Assembly (NCBI GenBank): GCA_002408385.1
Contig: DHSB01000230.1
Location: forward strand, 7,331 to 18,107
DNA from: Myxococcales bacterium UBA5297
Lineage (GTDB): Bacteria; Myxococcota; Myxococcia; Myxococcales; UBA5297
Reading direction: 5' to 3'
Length of the DNA: 10,777 bases
Shown here: positions 1 through 7,949 of the stretch, piece after piece
Layout of the letters: the number at the start of each line of letters is the position of its first letter
How positions within the stretch are numbered: position 1 is the stretch's first letter
The notes under the pieces: generated by a model
Databases searched by the model: none
What the model saw: the letters and a program-made list of their open reading frames with translations, nothing else
Told to the model about the DNA's origin: nothing
Program-made: the position numbers and the translations under genes

Positions 1-32
1 CCTGCCGAGGGGCTCGGGCTGACCGGTTGTCG

Positions 33-50
33 GTCGAAGGATTCTTCGAC
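33..50 (-). terminator. candidate hairpin downstream of the kinase gene
   Basis: A perfect 7-bp inverted repeat (GTCGAAG at 33-39, CTTCGAC at 44-50) with a 4-base loop lies 23 bp beyond the kinase stop codon. A second, shorter stem (GACCG 21-25 / CGGTC 31-35) partly overlaps it. No T-run follows on either strand, so this is at best a weak or Rho-assisted terminator. The rest of positions 1-72 shows no gene. Confidence 0.35.
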
Positions 51-72
51 ACGTCTTCAGGGCGCGCCGCCT

Positions 73-2820
<2,748 letters not shown>

Positions 2821-2965
2821 GGGCGGTGTTCTCGGGCGAGAGCGTAGCTCGGCTCTGGGGCCGACGGCGCGCCGCCGCAGGGCGGACGGCGAGGGGAGCG
2901 CGCGGCTATTGCCCCGCGCCGCGGGTTGAACGGTGCGCGGACGCAGACGAGAATCCCCGCCGACC
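2821..2965. promoter_or_regulatory. divergent intergenic region between kinase and sigma factor genes
   Basis: This 145-bp spacer must carry the promoters of both divergent genes if the chosen starts are right. I see no convincing -35/-10 or -24/-12 pair on either strand. It contains a perfect 10-bp palindrome, CGGCGCGCCG (2865-2874), which could be an operator but could also arise by chance at this G+C content. Confidence 0.4.
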
Positions 2966-3865
2966 ATGAGCCGGCCCGAGCGCCTCAGTGACCTTTTCCT
3001 CGAGCGGATCGGCGAGCGCGCCGCGGACGTGGCGCCGGCGGAGATCGACGCGGCCCTCGAGAAGCTGCTGCGTGCCGTGCGCGCGGCGTGGCCGGGGCTC
3101 GAGCCGCTAGAAGCAGGCTTCGTCGAAGCGCTCGCCGTGCGCCTGCCACCGGACGGGCCGCCGCTCGAAGCGCTCGGCCGGCTGTGTGCCGAGGATCTCT
3201 GCCTCGCGACCGCCTGCGCTCGAGGCGAGCCGGCGGCGCTCGCGCTCTTCGAGCGGCAGCTCGTCCCCGACGCGCGGGCCGCGCTGCTCGCGCGCAGGCT
3301 GTCGCCCGAGACGGTGGAGGACGCGCTGCAGGCGCTGCGACAGAAGCTGTTCGTCGGCGGCGCGGGCCCGGGGAAGATCGCCGACTACTCGGGGCGCGGG
3401 CCGCTCGCGACCTGGGTGCGGATGGCGGCGATCCGCACCGCGCTCAACCTGGTGCGCGAGACGCGCCGCGACGTGCCCATCGAGCAGGCCCCGCTCGCGG
3501 CGCTGGCGATGCCGGCCGCGCCGCCGGAGCTCGGCTTCGTCAAGGCGCGCTACCGGGGCGACTTCAAGGCCTGCTTCGAGGCGGCCTTCGCCGCGCTCGA
3601 GCCGCGCGGGCGCACCTTGCTCAAGCTGCAGCTCATCGACGGGCTGACCACCACGAAGATCGCCCGCATCTACCGGGTCGACGCCTCGACGGTGAGGCGC
3701 TGGCTCATCGAGGCCCGCCGCGCGCTGCTCGAGGGCACGCGCAGCGCTCTTGCCCAGCGCTTGAATCTCGATGCGGGCGAGCTCGACAGCCTCGTCGCGG
3801 CGCTCGTCACCCAGCTCGACGAGAGCGTCCGACGCATCCTCGCCGAGCACGCGCCGCGTTCCTGA
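2966..3865 (+). CDS. sigma-70-like RNA polymerase sigma factor, Myxococcales type
   Basis: Predicted to direct RNA polymerase to a specific promoter set. The 299-aa protein has a variable N-terminal helical part (1-70), a region-2-like segment (about 75-165, with 'DYSGRGPLATWVRMAAIR' resembling sigma regions 2.3-2.4), and a region-4-like helix-turn-helix (about 210-257). The HTH contains 'GLTTTKIARIYRVDASTVRR'; IARIYRV and STVRRW mark the two helices. A 40-residue tail follows. The organisation resembles the family described as 'RNA polymerase sigma-70 factor, Myxococcales family 1' (recalled, not searched). The ATG at 2966 begins 'MSRPERL'; an alternative in-frame GTG at 2933 would add 11 mostly charged residues. 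Neither start has a good Shine-Dalgarno. The gene is divergent from a kinase that carries an anti-sigma-like zinc motif, so that kinase may control this factor (inference). Confidence 0.85.
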   Translation: MSRPERLSDLFLERIGERAADVAPAEIDAALEKLLRAVRAAWPGLEPLEAGFVEALAVRLPPDGPPLEALGRLCAEDLCLATACARGEPAALALFERQLVPDARAALLARRLSPETVEDALQALRQKLFVGGAGPGKIADYSGRGPLATWVRMAAIRTALNLVRETRRDVPIEQAPLAALAMPAAPPELGFVKARYRGDFKACFEAAFAALEPRGRTLLKLQLIDGLTTTKIARIYRVDASTVRRWLIEARRALLEGTRSALAQRLNLDAGELDSLVAALVTQLDESVRRILAEHAPRS

Positions 3866-3938
3866 CCGGTTCACCCGGCCGGGGCCGCGATTGCTCGTGT
3901 GTCGAAAGAGCCCAGATTCAAAGGGCCAGCGCTTGGCT

Positions 3939-3947
3939 GGGAGGGGG
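3939..3947 (+). promoter_or_regulatory. Shine-Dalgarno deciding the GTG start of the Cys-rich gene
   Basis: GGGAGGGGG ends 5 bases before the GTG at 3953. No comparable site precedes the upstream alternative at 3899. This supports the shorter protein with an N-terminal signal sequence. Confidence 0.65.
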
Positions 3948-3952
3948 CGTCG

Positions 3953-4828
3953 GTGAGAACGCTGTCGCACGGCTCGTGGGCGGCTGTCCTGGTAACAGCC
4001 TCGGCGCTGTGGCTCGGGTGCGAGATCTATCCGCCGGGGTCGAAGACCGGAGAGGTCGCAAGCGAGGCGAGCACGCTGGTCGGGCTCGCCTGTCCGGTGG
4101 GCGGAATGCTGTTCGGCGACTCCTGCGTCGCCGGCGAGGTCCTCGCGCCCCCGGTCTGCGCGGGCGGGCTCTGCCCGGACCTGATGACCGGCTTCTGCGT
4201 CGACTGTTTCATCGGCTGTGTCATCGGCAGTGTCTGTCCAGTGCGGCCGCTCTCCGAGGGCTGCCCGCCCGGCTTCGCCGAGTGTTCGCTCAACTTCTGC
4301 CGCGACCTGCTCTCCGACCCCTCGAACTGCGGCGCCTGCGGACTCGCCTGCCGGCCCGGCGAGAGCTGCCGGTCGGGCACGTGCCTGGGCCCGCCGTTCG
4401 GTTGCCCGCCCGGCTTCGTCGAGTGCCCGCCGTTCGGCCAGTGTCGCAACCTGCGCGTCGACCGAATCAACTGCGGCGCCTGCGGGCTGGCCTGCGGCCT
4501 GGACCAGCTCTGCATCGAGGGCGCTTGCCGGCCCGCGCTCGCGGTCAGCCCGGTCGAACGCGGTCCGCTGGTCTGTCCGGTGGGGCTGACCCCCTGCGGC
4601 GTCGAGTGCGTCGATCTCGACAGGAGCCACGAGAACTGCGGCGTCTGCGGCGTCCGCTGCGGCTTCGACGAAGCCTGCCTGAATGGCGAGTGCGTCTCCG
4701 GTTGTCCGGCGGGGCTCACCCGGTGCCCGTCGGGCTGCGCGGACCTGCTGGTCGACGAGGTGAACTGCGGGGAGTGCGGGCTGACCTGCGCCGCGAACGC
4801 CGTCTGCGTCAGCGGCACCTGCCTGTAG
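3953..4828 (+). CDS. exported cysteine-rich repeat protein (four 8-Cys repeats), possible lipoprotein
   Basis: A 291-aa protein from a GTG start. Residues 1-22 look like an export signal (R2, hydrophobic stretch 'WAAVLVTASALWLG') followed by C23. The box 'LWLGC' is not a canonical lipobox, so lipid anchoring is only possible. After a Cys-rich entry region (about 47-95) come four repeats at about 104-145, 151-192, 208-247 and 251-290. Each has eight cysteines and a central 'NCG-x-CG-x-x-C' core; repeat 1 uses C104, C111, C116, C126, C129, C133, C139 and C144. Such repeats suggest disulfide-stabilised extracellular modules, as in many myxobacterial surface proteins and reminiscent of plant Stig1-like repeats. 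The GTG at 3953 is preferred over an upstream in-frame start at 3899 because a strong purine-rich Shine-Dalgarno (GGGAGGGGG, 3939-3947) sits just before it and the signal sequence then becomes N-terminal. Binding partner unknown. Confidence 0.8.
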   Translation: MRTLSHGSWAAVLVTASALWLGCEIYPPGSKTGEVASEASTLVGLACPVGGMLFGDSCVAGEVLAPPVCAGGLCPDLMTGFCVDCFIGCVIGSVCPVRPLSEGCPPGFAECSLNFCRDLLSDPSNCGACGLACRPGESCRSGTCLGPPFGCPPGFVECPPFGQCRNLRVDRINCGACGLACGLDQLCIEGACRPALAVSPVERGPLVCPVGLTPCGVECVDLDRSHENCGVCGVRCGFDEACLNGECVSGCPAGLTRCPSGCADLLVDEVNCGECGLTCAANAVCVSGTCL

Positions 4829-4888
4829 CGCGCCGAGGGAACCGGAAGCGCCGGCCTTCGTGCGTTCTCCCGAGCGGTGACCGGTCAT

Positions 4889-4921
4889 CCGGGACGCCAG
4901 CGTTCGCGCTGGCGGCCCCGG
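4889..4921. terminator. bidirectional hairpin between convergent genes
   Basis: A perfect 8-bp inner stem (CGCCAGCG 4895-4902 / CGCTGGCG 4907-4914) closes a TTCG loop. It is extended by a 5-bp outer stem (CCGGG 4889-4893 / CCCGG 4917-4921) separated by a small asymmetric bulge. It lies in the 126-bp gap between the stops of the Cys-rich gene and cpaB, so it could end transcription from both sides. No U-tract is present on either strand. Confidence 0.6.
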
Positions 4922-4954
4922 GATCTCGGGCTGCCGGACAGGAGGCCCCTCGCC

Positions 4955-5773
4955 TCACGGCCCCGCGGCCGGCTCCACCGAGCGCTTGGTGCCCCTGACC
5001 AACTCGATGGTCTGAATGCGCTGCTGCGTCAGCTCCTTCATCCGCACGCCGGTCAGCAGCGTGGCGATGGTCGAGTGGCCGCGCTCGGCCTGCACGTCGA
5101 GCTCCTCGGGATTGCGCAGCGTGAGCGTCAGGCTGCCGAGATCCGCCGCCAGCGAGAGCAGCTCCGCCTCTTCCGGGAGCAGCAGGAAGGTGATGGTCTG
5201 GAACTCGCGGTCGCCCTCGGGGATGAGGTTCACGTTGGTGGTGCCGGTGATCTTGCCGGTGGCGAGGACCAGCACGTTCTGCATCAGCGTGACCGCCTTG
5301 TTCTCGCCGGAGAGCGGGTCGCGGAAGGTGCCGATGACGTCGACGTGGTCGTTGGGGCGCACCCAGCCGCCGACGCTCATCTTCGAGCTGGTGACGTCGA
5401 GCGTCAGGCCGCGGCCCTGCTTCACGATCATCGTCGAGAGCCGCTCGGTCGCCTTCGAGGTCTCGAACTGCGACCAGAGGAGCGGGTCCCCGGTCTGGAC
5501 CGGCACCAGCACCCGCTGGCCGACGACGTACGAGGCGGAGTCGGGTTTGATCACCGAGCTGGTGATGAACTGCTCGGGCACCGGGCGCTGGCTGATCATC
5601 TCGTAGGTGACGACCGAGCCCTCGGCGAGGTCCTGGTTGGCGACGATGACCGGGACGAGGTTCCAGCCCTGCTTCACCTCCTTCTCCTTGCGCTTGATGG
5701 CGGTGAAGGCGAACGCGCCGGCGAGCACGCCGAGGATGACGGCGACGAGCAGTGGGGTCTTGCCTCTGAGCAT
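4955..5773 (-). CDS. cpaB: Flp pilus assembly protein CpaB/RcpC
   Basis: CpaB (RcpC) is a periplasmic, inner-membrane-anchored component of the Tad/Flp pilus secretion apparatus that works with the outer-membrane secretin. The 272-aa protein has an N-terminal membrane anchor (about 8-25). A SAF-like domain follows (about 38-103, 'VPVIVANQDLAEGSVVT'). Then comes the CpaB signature 'VRPNDHVDVIGTF' (138-150) and a second conserved stretch around 193-224 ('FLLLPEEAELLSLAADLG' and 'LRNPEE'). The ATG at 5773 is preceded by GGAGG at good spacing. Length is in the usual range. No other tad/cpa gene (secretin cpaC, ATPases, flp pilin) is visible here, although the gene often sits in a large tad cluster. 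Partner genes must therefore be elsewhere, or this is a solitary copy. Confidence 0.92.
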   Translation of the reverse strand: MLRGKTPLLVAVILGVLAGAFAFTAIKRKEKEVKQGWNLVPVIVANQDLAEGSVVTYEMISQRPVPEQFITSSVIKPDSASYVVGQRVLVPVQTGDPLLWSQFETSKATERLSTMIVKQGRGLTLDVTSSKMSVGGWVRPNDHVDVIGTFRDPLSGENKAVTLMQNVLVLATGKITGTTNVNLIPEGDREFQTITFLLLPEEAELLSLAADLGSLTLTLRNPEELDVQAERGHSTIATLLTGVRMKELTQQRIQTIELVRGTKRSVEPAAGP

Positions 5774-5792
5774 GGGAGCCTCCGGGAGCGGG

Positions 5793-5811
5793 GCCCCGCG
5801 AAAGGCGGGGC
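5793..5811 (-). promoter_or_regulatory. hairpin in the cpaB leader, just upstream of its ribosome-binding site
   Basis: GCCCCGC (5793-5799) and GCGGGGC (5805-5811) form a perfect 7-bp G+C stem with a 5-base loop, about 20 bases upstream of the cpaB start. In the transcript it would sit next to the GGAGG, so it could affect translation or mRNA stability. It does not match any riboswitch consensus I know. Confidence 0.35.
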
Positions 5812-5931
5812 TCTTGTCCGGAGGACACGAGCTGGCGGCGAAGCGTGCGCGGGGAGGGAGGGCGACCTCGCCTCGGCGGCGATCGGGCGCGGTCCGTCAC
5901 CGGTTGTGCGGTCGCGCGTCCGCCGGCACGA

Positions 5932-5970
5932 AAGCCCGCCGGCCGGCCGGTCGTCGCGCGCAGCGGGCTT
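5932..5970. repeat. inverted repeat in the cpaB upstream region
   Basis: AAGCCCGC (5932-5939) and GCGGGCTT (5963-5970) are perfect 8-bp arms around a 23-base spacer that includes the palindrome CCGGCCGGCCGG (5939-5950). No gene ends nearby, so a terminator for a lost gene, a regulator site, or a junction mark of the nearby rearrangement are all possible. The surrounding 5820-6040 holds no gene I can support. Confidence 0.35.
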
Positions 5971-6040
5971 CGACACCGCTTCACCCTCTCGACTCCGCTC
6001 GCGGTAGACGTGGGCACCGACTGCGAGGCCTCGGCCTGCA

Positions 6041-6435
6041 GCTCTTCTCTCTGGTCGAGGGCGGCCTGCTGCTCGCGCGCGCCTCGGCGCTGCCCGAGAG
6101 CGAGGCTCCGGCGCGGGTCGTCGCCCTGGCCGACGACGGCCGGCTCGTCGCGCTCGATACCCGCGGCCAGCTCACCGTCGACGGCCAGTTCCAGCCCGGC
6201 TCAAGCCCGCTGGTGCCCGCGCTCGCGTTGCGAGGCACCGACCTGGTCAGCGTGCGCGAGGGCGGCGGCATCGACGTCTTCGGCCTGGAGCCGGGCGGCG
6301 CGCTGCTCGAGAAGAGCCTCTCCTCCGCGCCCTTCCGCTATGGCCTGGCGCACGCCTTTCACGGCGGACGGATCTATCTCGCCTCCGGCGACTGGGAGCC
6401 GGCGCAGTCCTTCGACCTGGACGCCGAAGACGGCG
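6041..6435 (+). pseudogene. orphan fragment of a beta-propeller gene, paralogous to the copy at 8870-9263
   Basis: This 395-bp stretch matches 8870-9263 (394 bp) almost base for base: I count roughly 30 mismatches and one single-base length difference. It encodes the same reading, from 'VEGGLLLARASALPESEAPARV' (shown here in part) through 'LEKSLSSAPFRYGLAHAF' to 'SGDWEPAQSFDLDAEDG'. Similarity stops abruptly at both ends. There is no start codon with a Shine-Dalgarno and no propeller sequence upstream; on the right it runs into lower-G+C DNA after 6435. Many differences fall at third codon positions, so this copy evolved as coding sequence before it was cut down. Its frame is intact where the right-hand copy is shifted. 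It is probably the remnant of a tandem paralogue. An open frame continues through it to 6587, but I do not regard that as a gene. Confidence 0.8.
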
Positions 6436-6585
6436 TTACGCATTTCCAAAGGCACGCTTGTTTGCCATCATTGCCGATGTTAGACTTGCACTGTCTCGCA
6501 GCCCGGCTACCTTCCTCGCTATCGTACCCCTTGTCCGCCATTCCGGCGCGGCGCTCGCGCGAGCATTTCGAAGTCTCAGGCAAAT

Positions 6586-6591
6586 AGGAGG
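6586..6591 (+). promoter_or_regulatory. strong Shine-Dalgarno of the island's first gene
   Basis: A consensus AGGAGG ends 9 bases before the ATG at 6601. It is stronger than the sites of most other genes in the window and fixes the start. Confidence 0.75.
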
Positions 6592-6600
6592 GAATCATAA

Positions 6601-7155
6601 ATGACACATCTCAAAGAGCTTTGGGTCGCTGGTCTTTTCATAATCCTTGGATGCGAACCATCCCTAACCTCAACTGGCGAACCAACGCTCGATTCCTCTG
6701 CGAACGCTCTTTCGGCTGTATTTGTCTTGCCAGACGGAGACCAGGGGAAAGCTCGCTTCTATAGTGGCCAACCGGGCATCAATCAAGAAATAATCAACAT
6801 GGACAAGAATGCCCCGCTTTCGATGCCGGAGCGACGAAACTGGGGTTGGCGGAGAATTGAGATTCCGCGTCAAATGCTCCCGCTCGATTCTTTGAGTGTA
6901 GAGTTGGATGTGGCGAACGAGAAAGGCGTCAGCTTCTGGGCGCATGCGCCAGGGGGGCTGGACATGGGCTGCATGGAAGAAGGCACGGTCAAGGTCGAGA
7001 GTGCCACTCCCAACATGTCTGGAAAGATCGGGCTCACAAGAATACCTGAGGGCGGGTATCGAATCCAGTACAAGTTGGGTGTTTCCTACTTGTGTGGCGA
7101 ACAGCGATACTCGGGTTCCTATGTGTACGACGCGGTTGCGGTGGAGGCAAATTGA
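6601..7155 (+). CDS. small lipoprotein of unknown family, first gene of the low-G+C module
   Basis: A 184-aa protein I do not recognise. Residues 1-17 form a short signal sequence (K5, hydrophobic 'LWVAGLFIILG') ending in an LGC-type lipobox with C18 as the probable lipidated residue. A Ser/Thr-rich linker (about 20-38) follows. The body (about 39-184) looks beta-rich, with alternating hydrophobic strands such as 'LDSLSVELDVANEKGVSFWA' and 'GGYRIQYKLGVSYLC'. C124 and C165 could form one disulfide. The start is fixed by AGGAGG at 6586-6591. The stop overlaps the TTG start of the next gene, so the two are probably translated together and work in the same compartment. Codon use is far more A/T-tolerant than in the neighbours, which fits transfer. 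The fold could be an Ig-like or carbohydrate-binding sandwich, but nothing proves this. Confidence 0.8.
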   Translation: MTHLKELWVAGLFIILGCEPSLTSTGEPTLDSSANALSAVFVLPDGDQGKARFYSGQPGINQEIINMDKNAPLSMPERRNWGWRRIEIPRQMLPLDSLSVELDVANEKGVSFWAHAPGGLDMGCMEEGTVKVESATPNMSGKIGLTRIPEGGYRIQYKLGVSYLCGEQRYSGSYVYDAVAVEAN

Positions 7156-7760
7156 AAGCCACTACTGGATGCGTTATCGCGGTTATTATCGGCGTTGTCG
7201 TCCCCCAGAGTGCTCTTGCGCAGTGGAGCGTGGATTGGCTCGATTATCATGTTGTCGGTACTGCACAATGGAGGCTGGAGGGGCCAACTGCGCCTCCGGA
7301 GAGGTCTGTATGGCTAGATCCTCTTTCGCCGCCTCATGCGACATTCGGAGTCCAATGGGCGTCAAGCCTGCATAATGCGAGACCGCATATTGGATACTTT
7401 ATACGGGAAGCGAGTTCCGAAAGGTGCTCGGAAGTTACCGTGCGAATGGATGTCTATTATGAGGCGTACCAGGACGGGGTGGCAGAAGGTCAGGCTTGCG
7501 ACAGTCGCTATAAGCTCATGGCAGGCACTGTTTTTCGTCAGATTTCGACATGTTTGCCGGGCAACTCGAACTTCTATGCCTCCGCGTGGTGGGATAAGGA
7601 CTACGTGAATCCGCTTACCATAAGCTTGGCGGATGTATTTGATCCCTTTTTTCCAACCACCGCAGGATGGAAAGGAATCTATGTGGTCGTGACGGTTGCG
7701 GACGACTGGGGAAGCTATTCCAAGAGCGGGTGTTATCGCTTTTGGTCGTTAATACGGTAG
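7152..7760 (+). CDS. secreted four-cysteine protein of unknown family (TTG start), second gene of the module
   Basis: A 202-aa protein I do not recognise. From the TTG at 7152 the N-terminus is an almost ideal Sec signal: Lys2, hydrophobic 'CVIAVIIGVVV', then 'PQSALA' with probable cleavage after A23 (before QWSVD). The mature part is rich in Trp and Tyr and has four cysteines (C92, C116, C134, C194), enough for two disulfides. It looks beta-rich and ends in 'SGCYRFWSLIR'. The TTG is chosen over an upstream in-frame ATG at 7092 for three reasons: GGAGG (7143-7147) lies 4 bases before it, the ATG version would bury the signal behind 20 unrelated residues, and TTGA overlaps the stop of the preceding gene by 4 bases, typical of translational coupling. 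Without a lipobox it is probably periplasmic or extracellular and may bind the lipoprotein encoded upstream (inference). Confidence 0.78.
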   Translation: MKATTGCVIAVIIGVVVPQSALAQWSVDWLDYHVVGTAQWRLEGPTAPPERSVWLDPLSPPHATFGVQWASSLHNARPHIGYFIREASSERCSEVTVRMDVYYEAYQDGVAEGQACDSRYKLMAGTVFRQISTCLPGNSNFYASAWWDKDYVNPLTISLADVFDPFFPTTAGWKGIYVVVTVADDWGSYSKSGCYRFWSLIR

Positions 7761-7949
7761 ACGCTTGAAGACTGGATAGATGGTAATTTCGTCCATTGTG
7801 GCGGTGTCTGTGATGTCTTGTCATTCATCCGCGGTGTCGCGAAAGGCGGCGGCCTCTTAGGCTTGCAGGTATTTGTGTGCCGCAGGCTGGCTAATCTGGG
7901 GACGCCGATGAAAAGCACTATGAGACCGATTTGAAGCGATTCGGCGTCT
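7761..7949. other. tail of the island: no supported gene, possible relic
   Basis: After the TAG of the secreted-protein gene the same frame stays open for 57 codons to a TGA at 7932-7934. The opposite strand is also open through most of the stretch. No start with a Shine-Dalgarno serves it. Phrases such as 'GVAKGGGLLGLQVFVCRRLANLG' (shortened here to its recognisable core) look protein-like but match nothing I can name. It could be the end of a broken mobile-element gene or chance. I see no terminator hairpin. Confidence 0.3.

Larger units (their letters stand above)
6436..7949. other. lower-G+C island between two propeller-gene pieces
   Basis: Base composition drops visibly (close to 50% G+C by eye against about 70% around it) right after the end of the propeller fragment at 6435. 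It returns to normal at roughly 7935-7975, where the truncated propeller gene begins. The island holds the two genes at 6601-7155 and 7152-7760, a 165-bp leader (6436-6600) with no promoter I can call, and a 189-bp tail. No transposase, integrase, tRNA or clear terminal repeats were found. Composition and position both suggest acquired DNA. Confidence 0.65.

Noticed and set aside
3088..4998. A 636-codon plus-strand frame and a 593-codon minus-strand frame across the sigma and Cys-rich genes
   Set aside because: Both run through two clearly recognisable genes in other frames, and their translations are compositionally biased without any motif.
5774..5830. Riboswitch (for example a cyclic-di-GMP type) in the cpaB leader
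   Set aside because: Only a simple hairpin is present; the conserved core segments of known riboswitch classes are not visible.
5607..6587. An open frame of 326 codons that would cover the propeller fragment
   Set aside because: It begins inside cpaB on the opposite strand and runs on into unrelated low-G+C DNA. Only 6041-6435 has supported coding ancestry, so it is treated as a pseudogene fragment.
7092..7151. ATG at 7092 as start of the secreted-protein gene
   Set aside because: It would overlap the previous gene by 64 bases and place 20 unrelated residues before a textbook signal peptide. The TTG at 7152 has GGAGG and a TTGA overlap.
6436..7949. Classical insertion sequence or integron cassette
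   Set aside because: I found no transposase or integrase, no matching terminal inverted repeats, no short target duplication at the borders and no attC-like structure.
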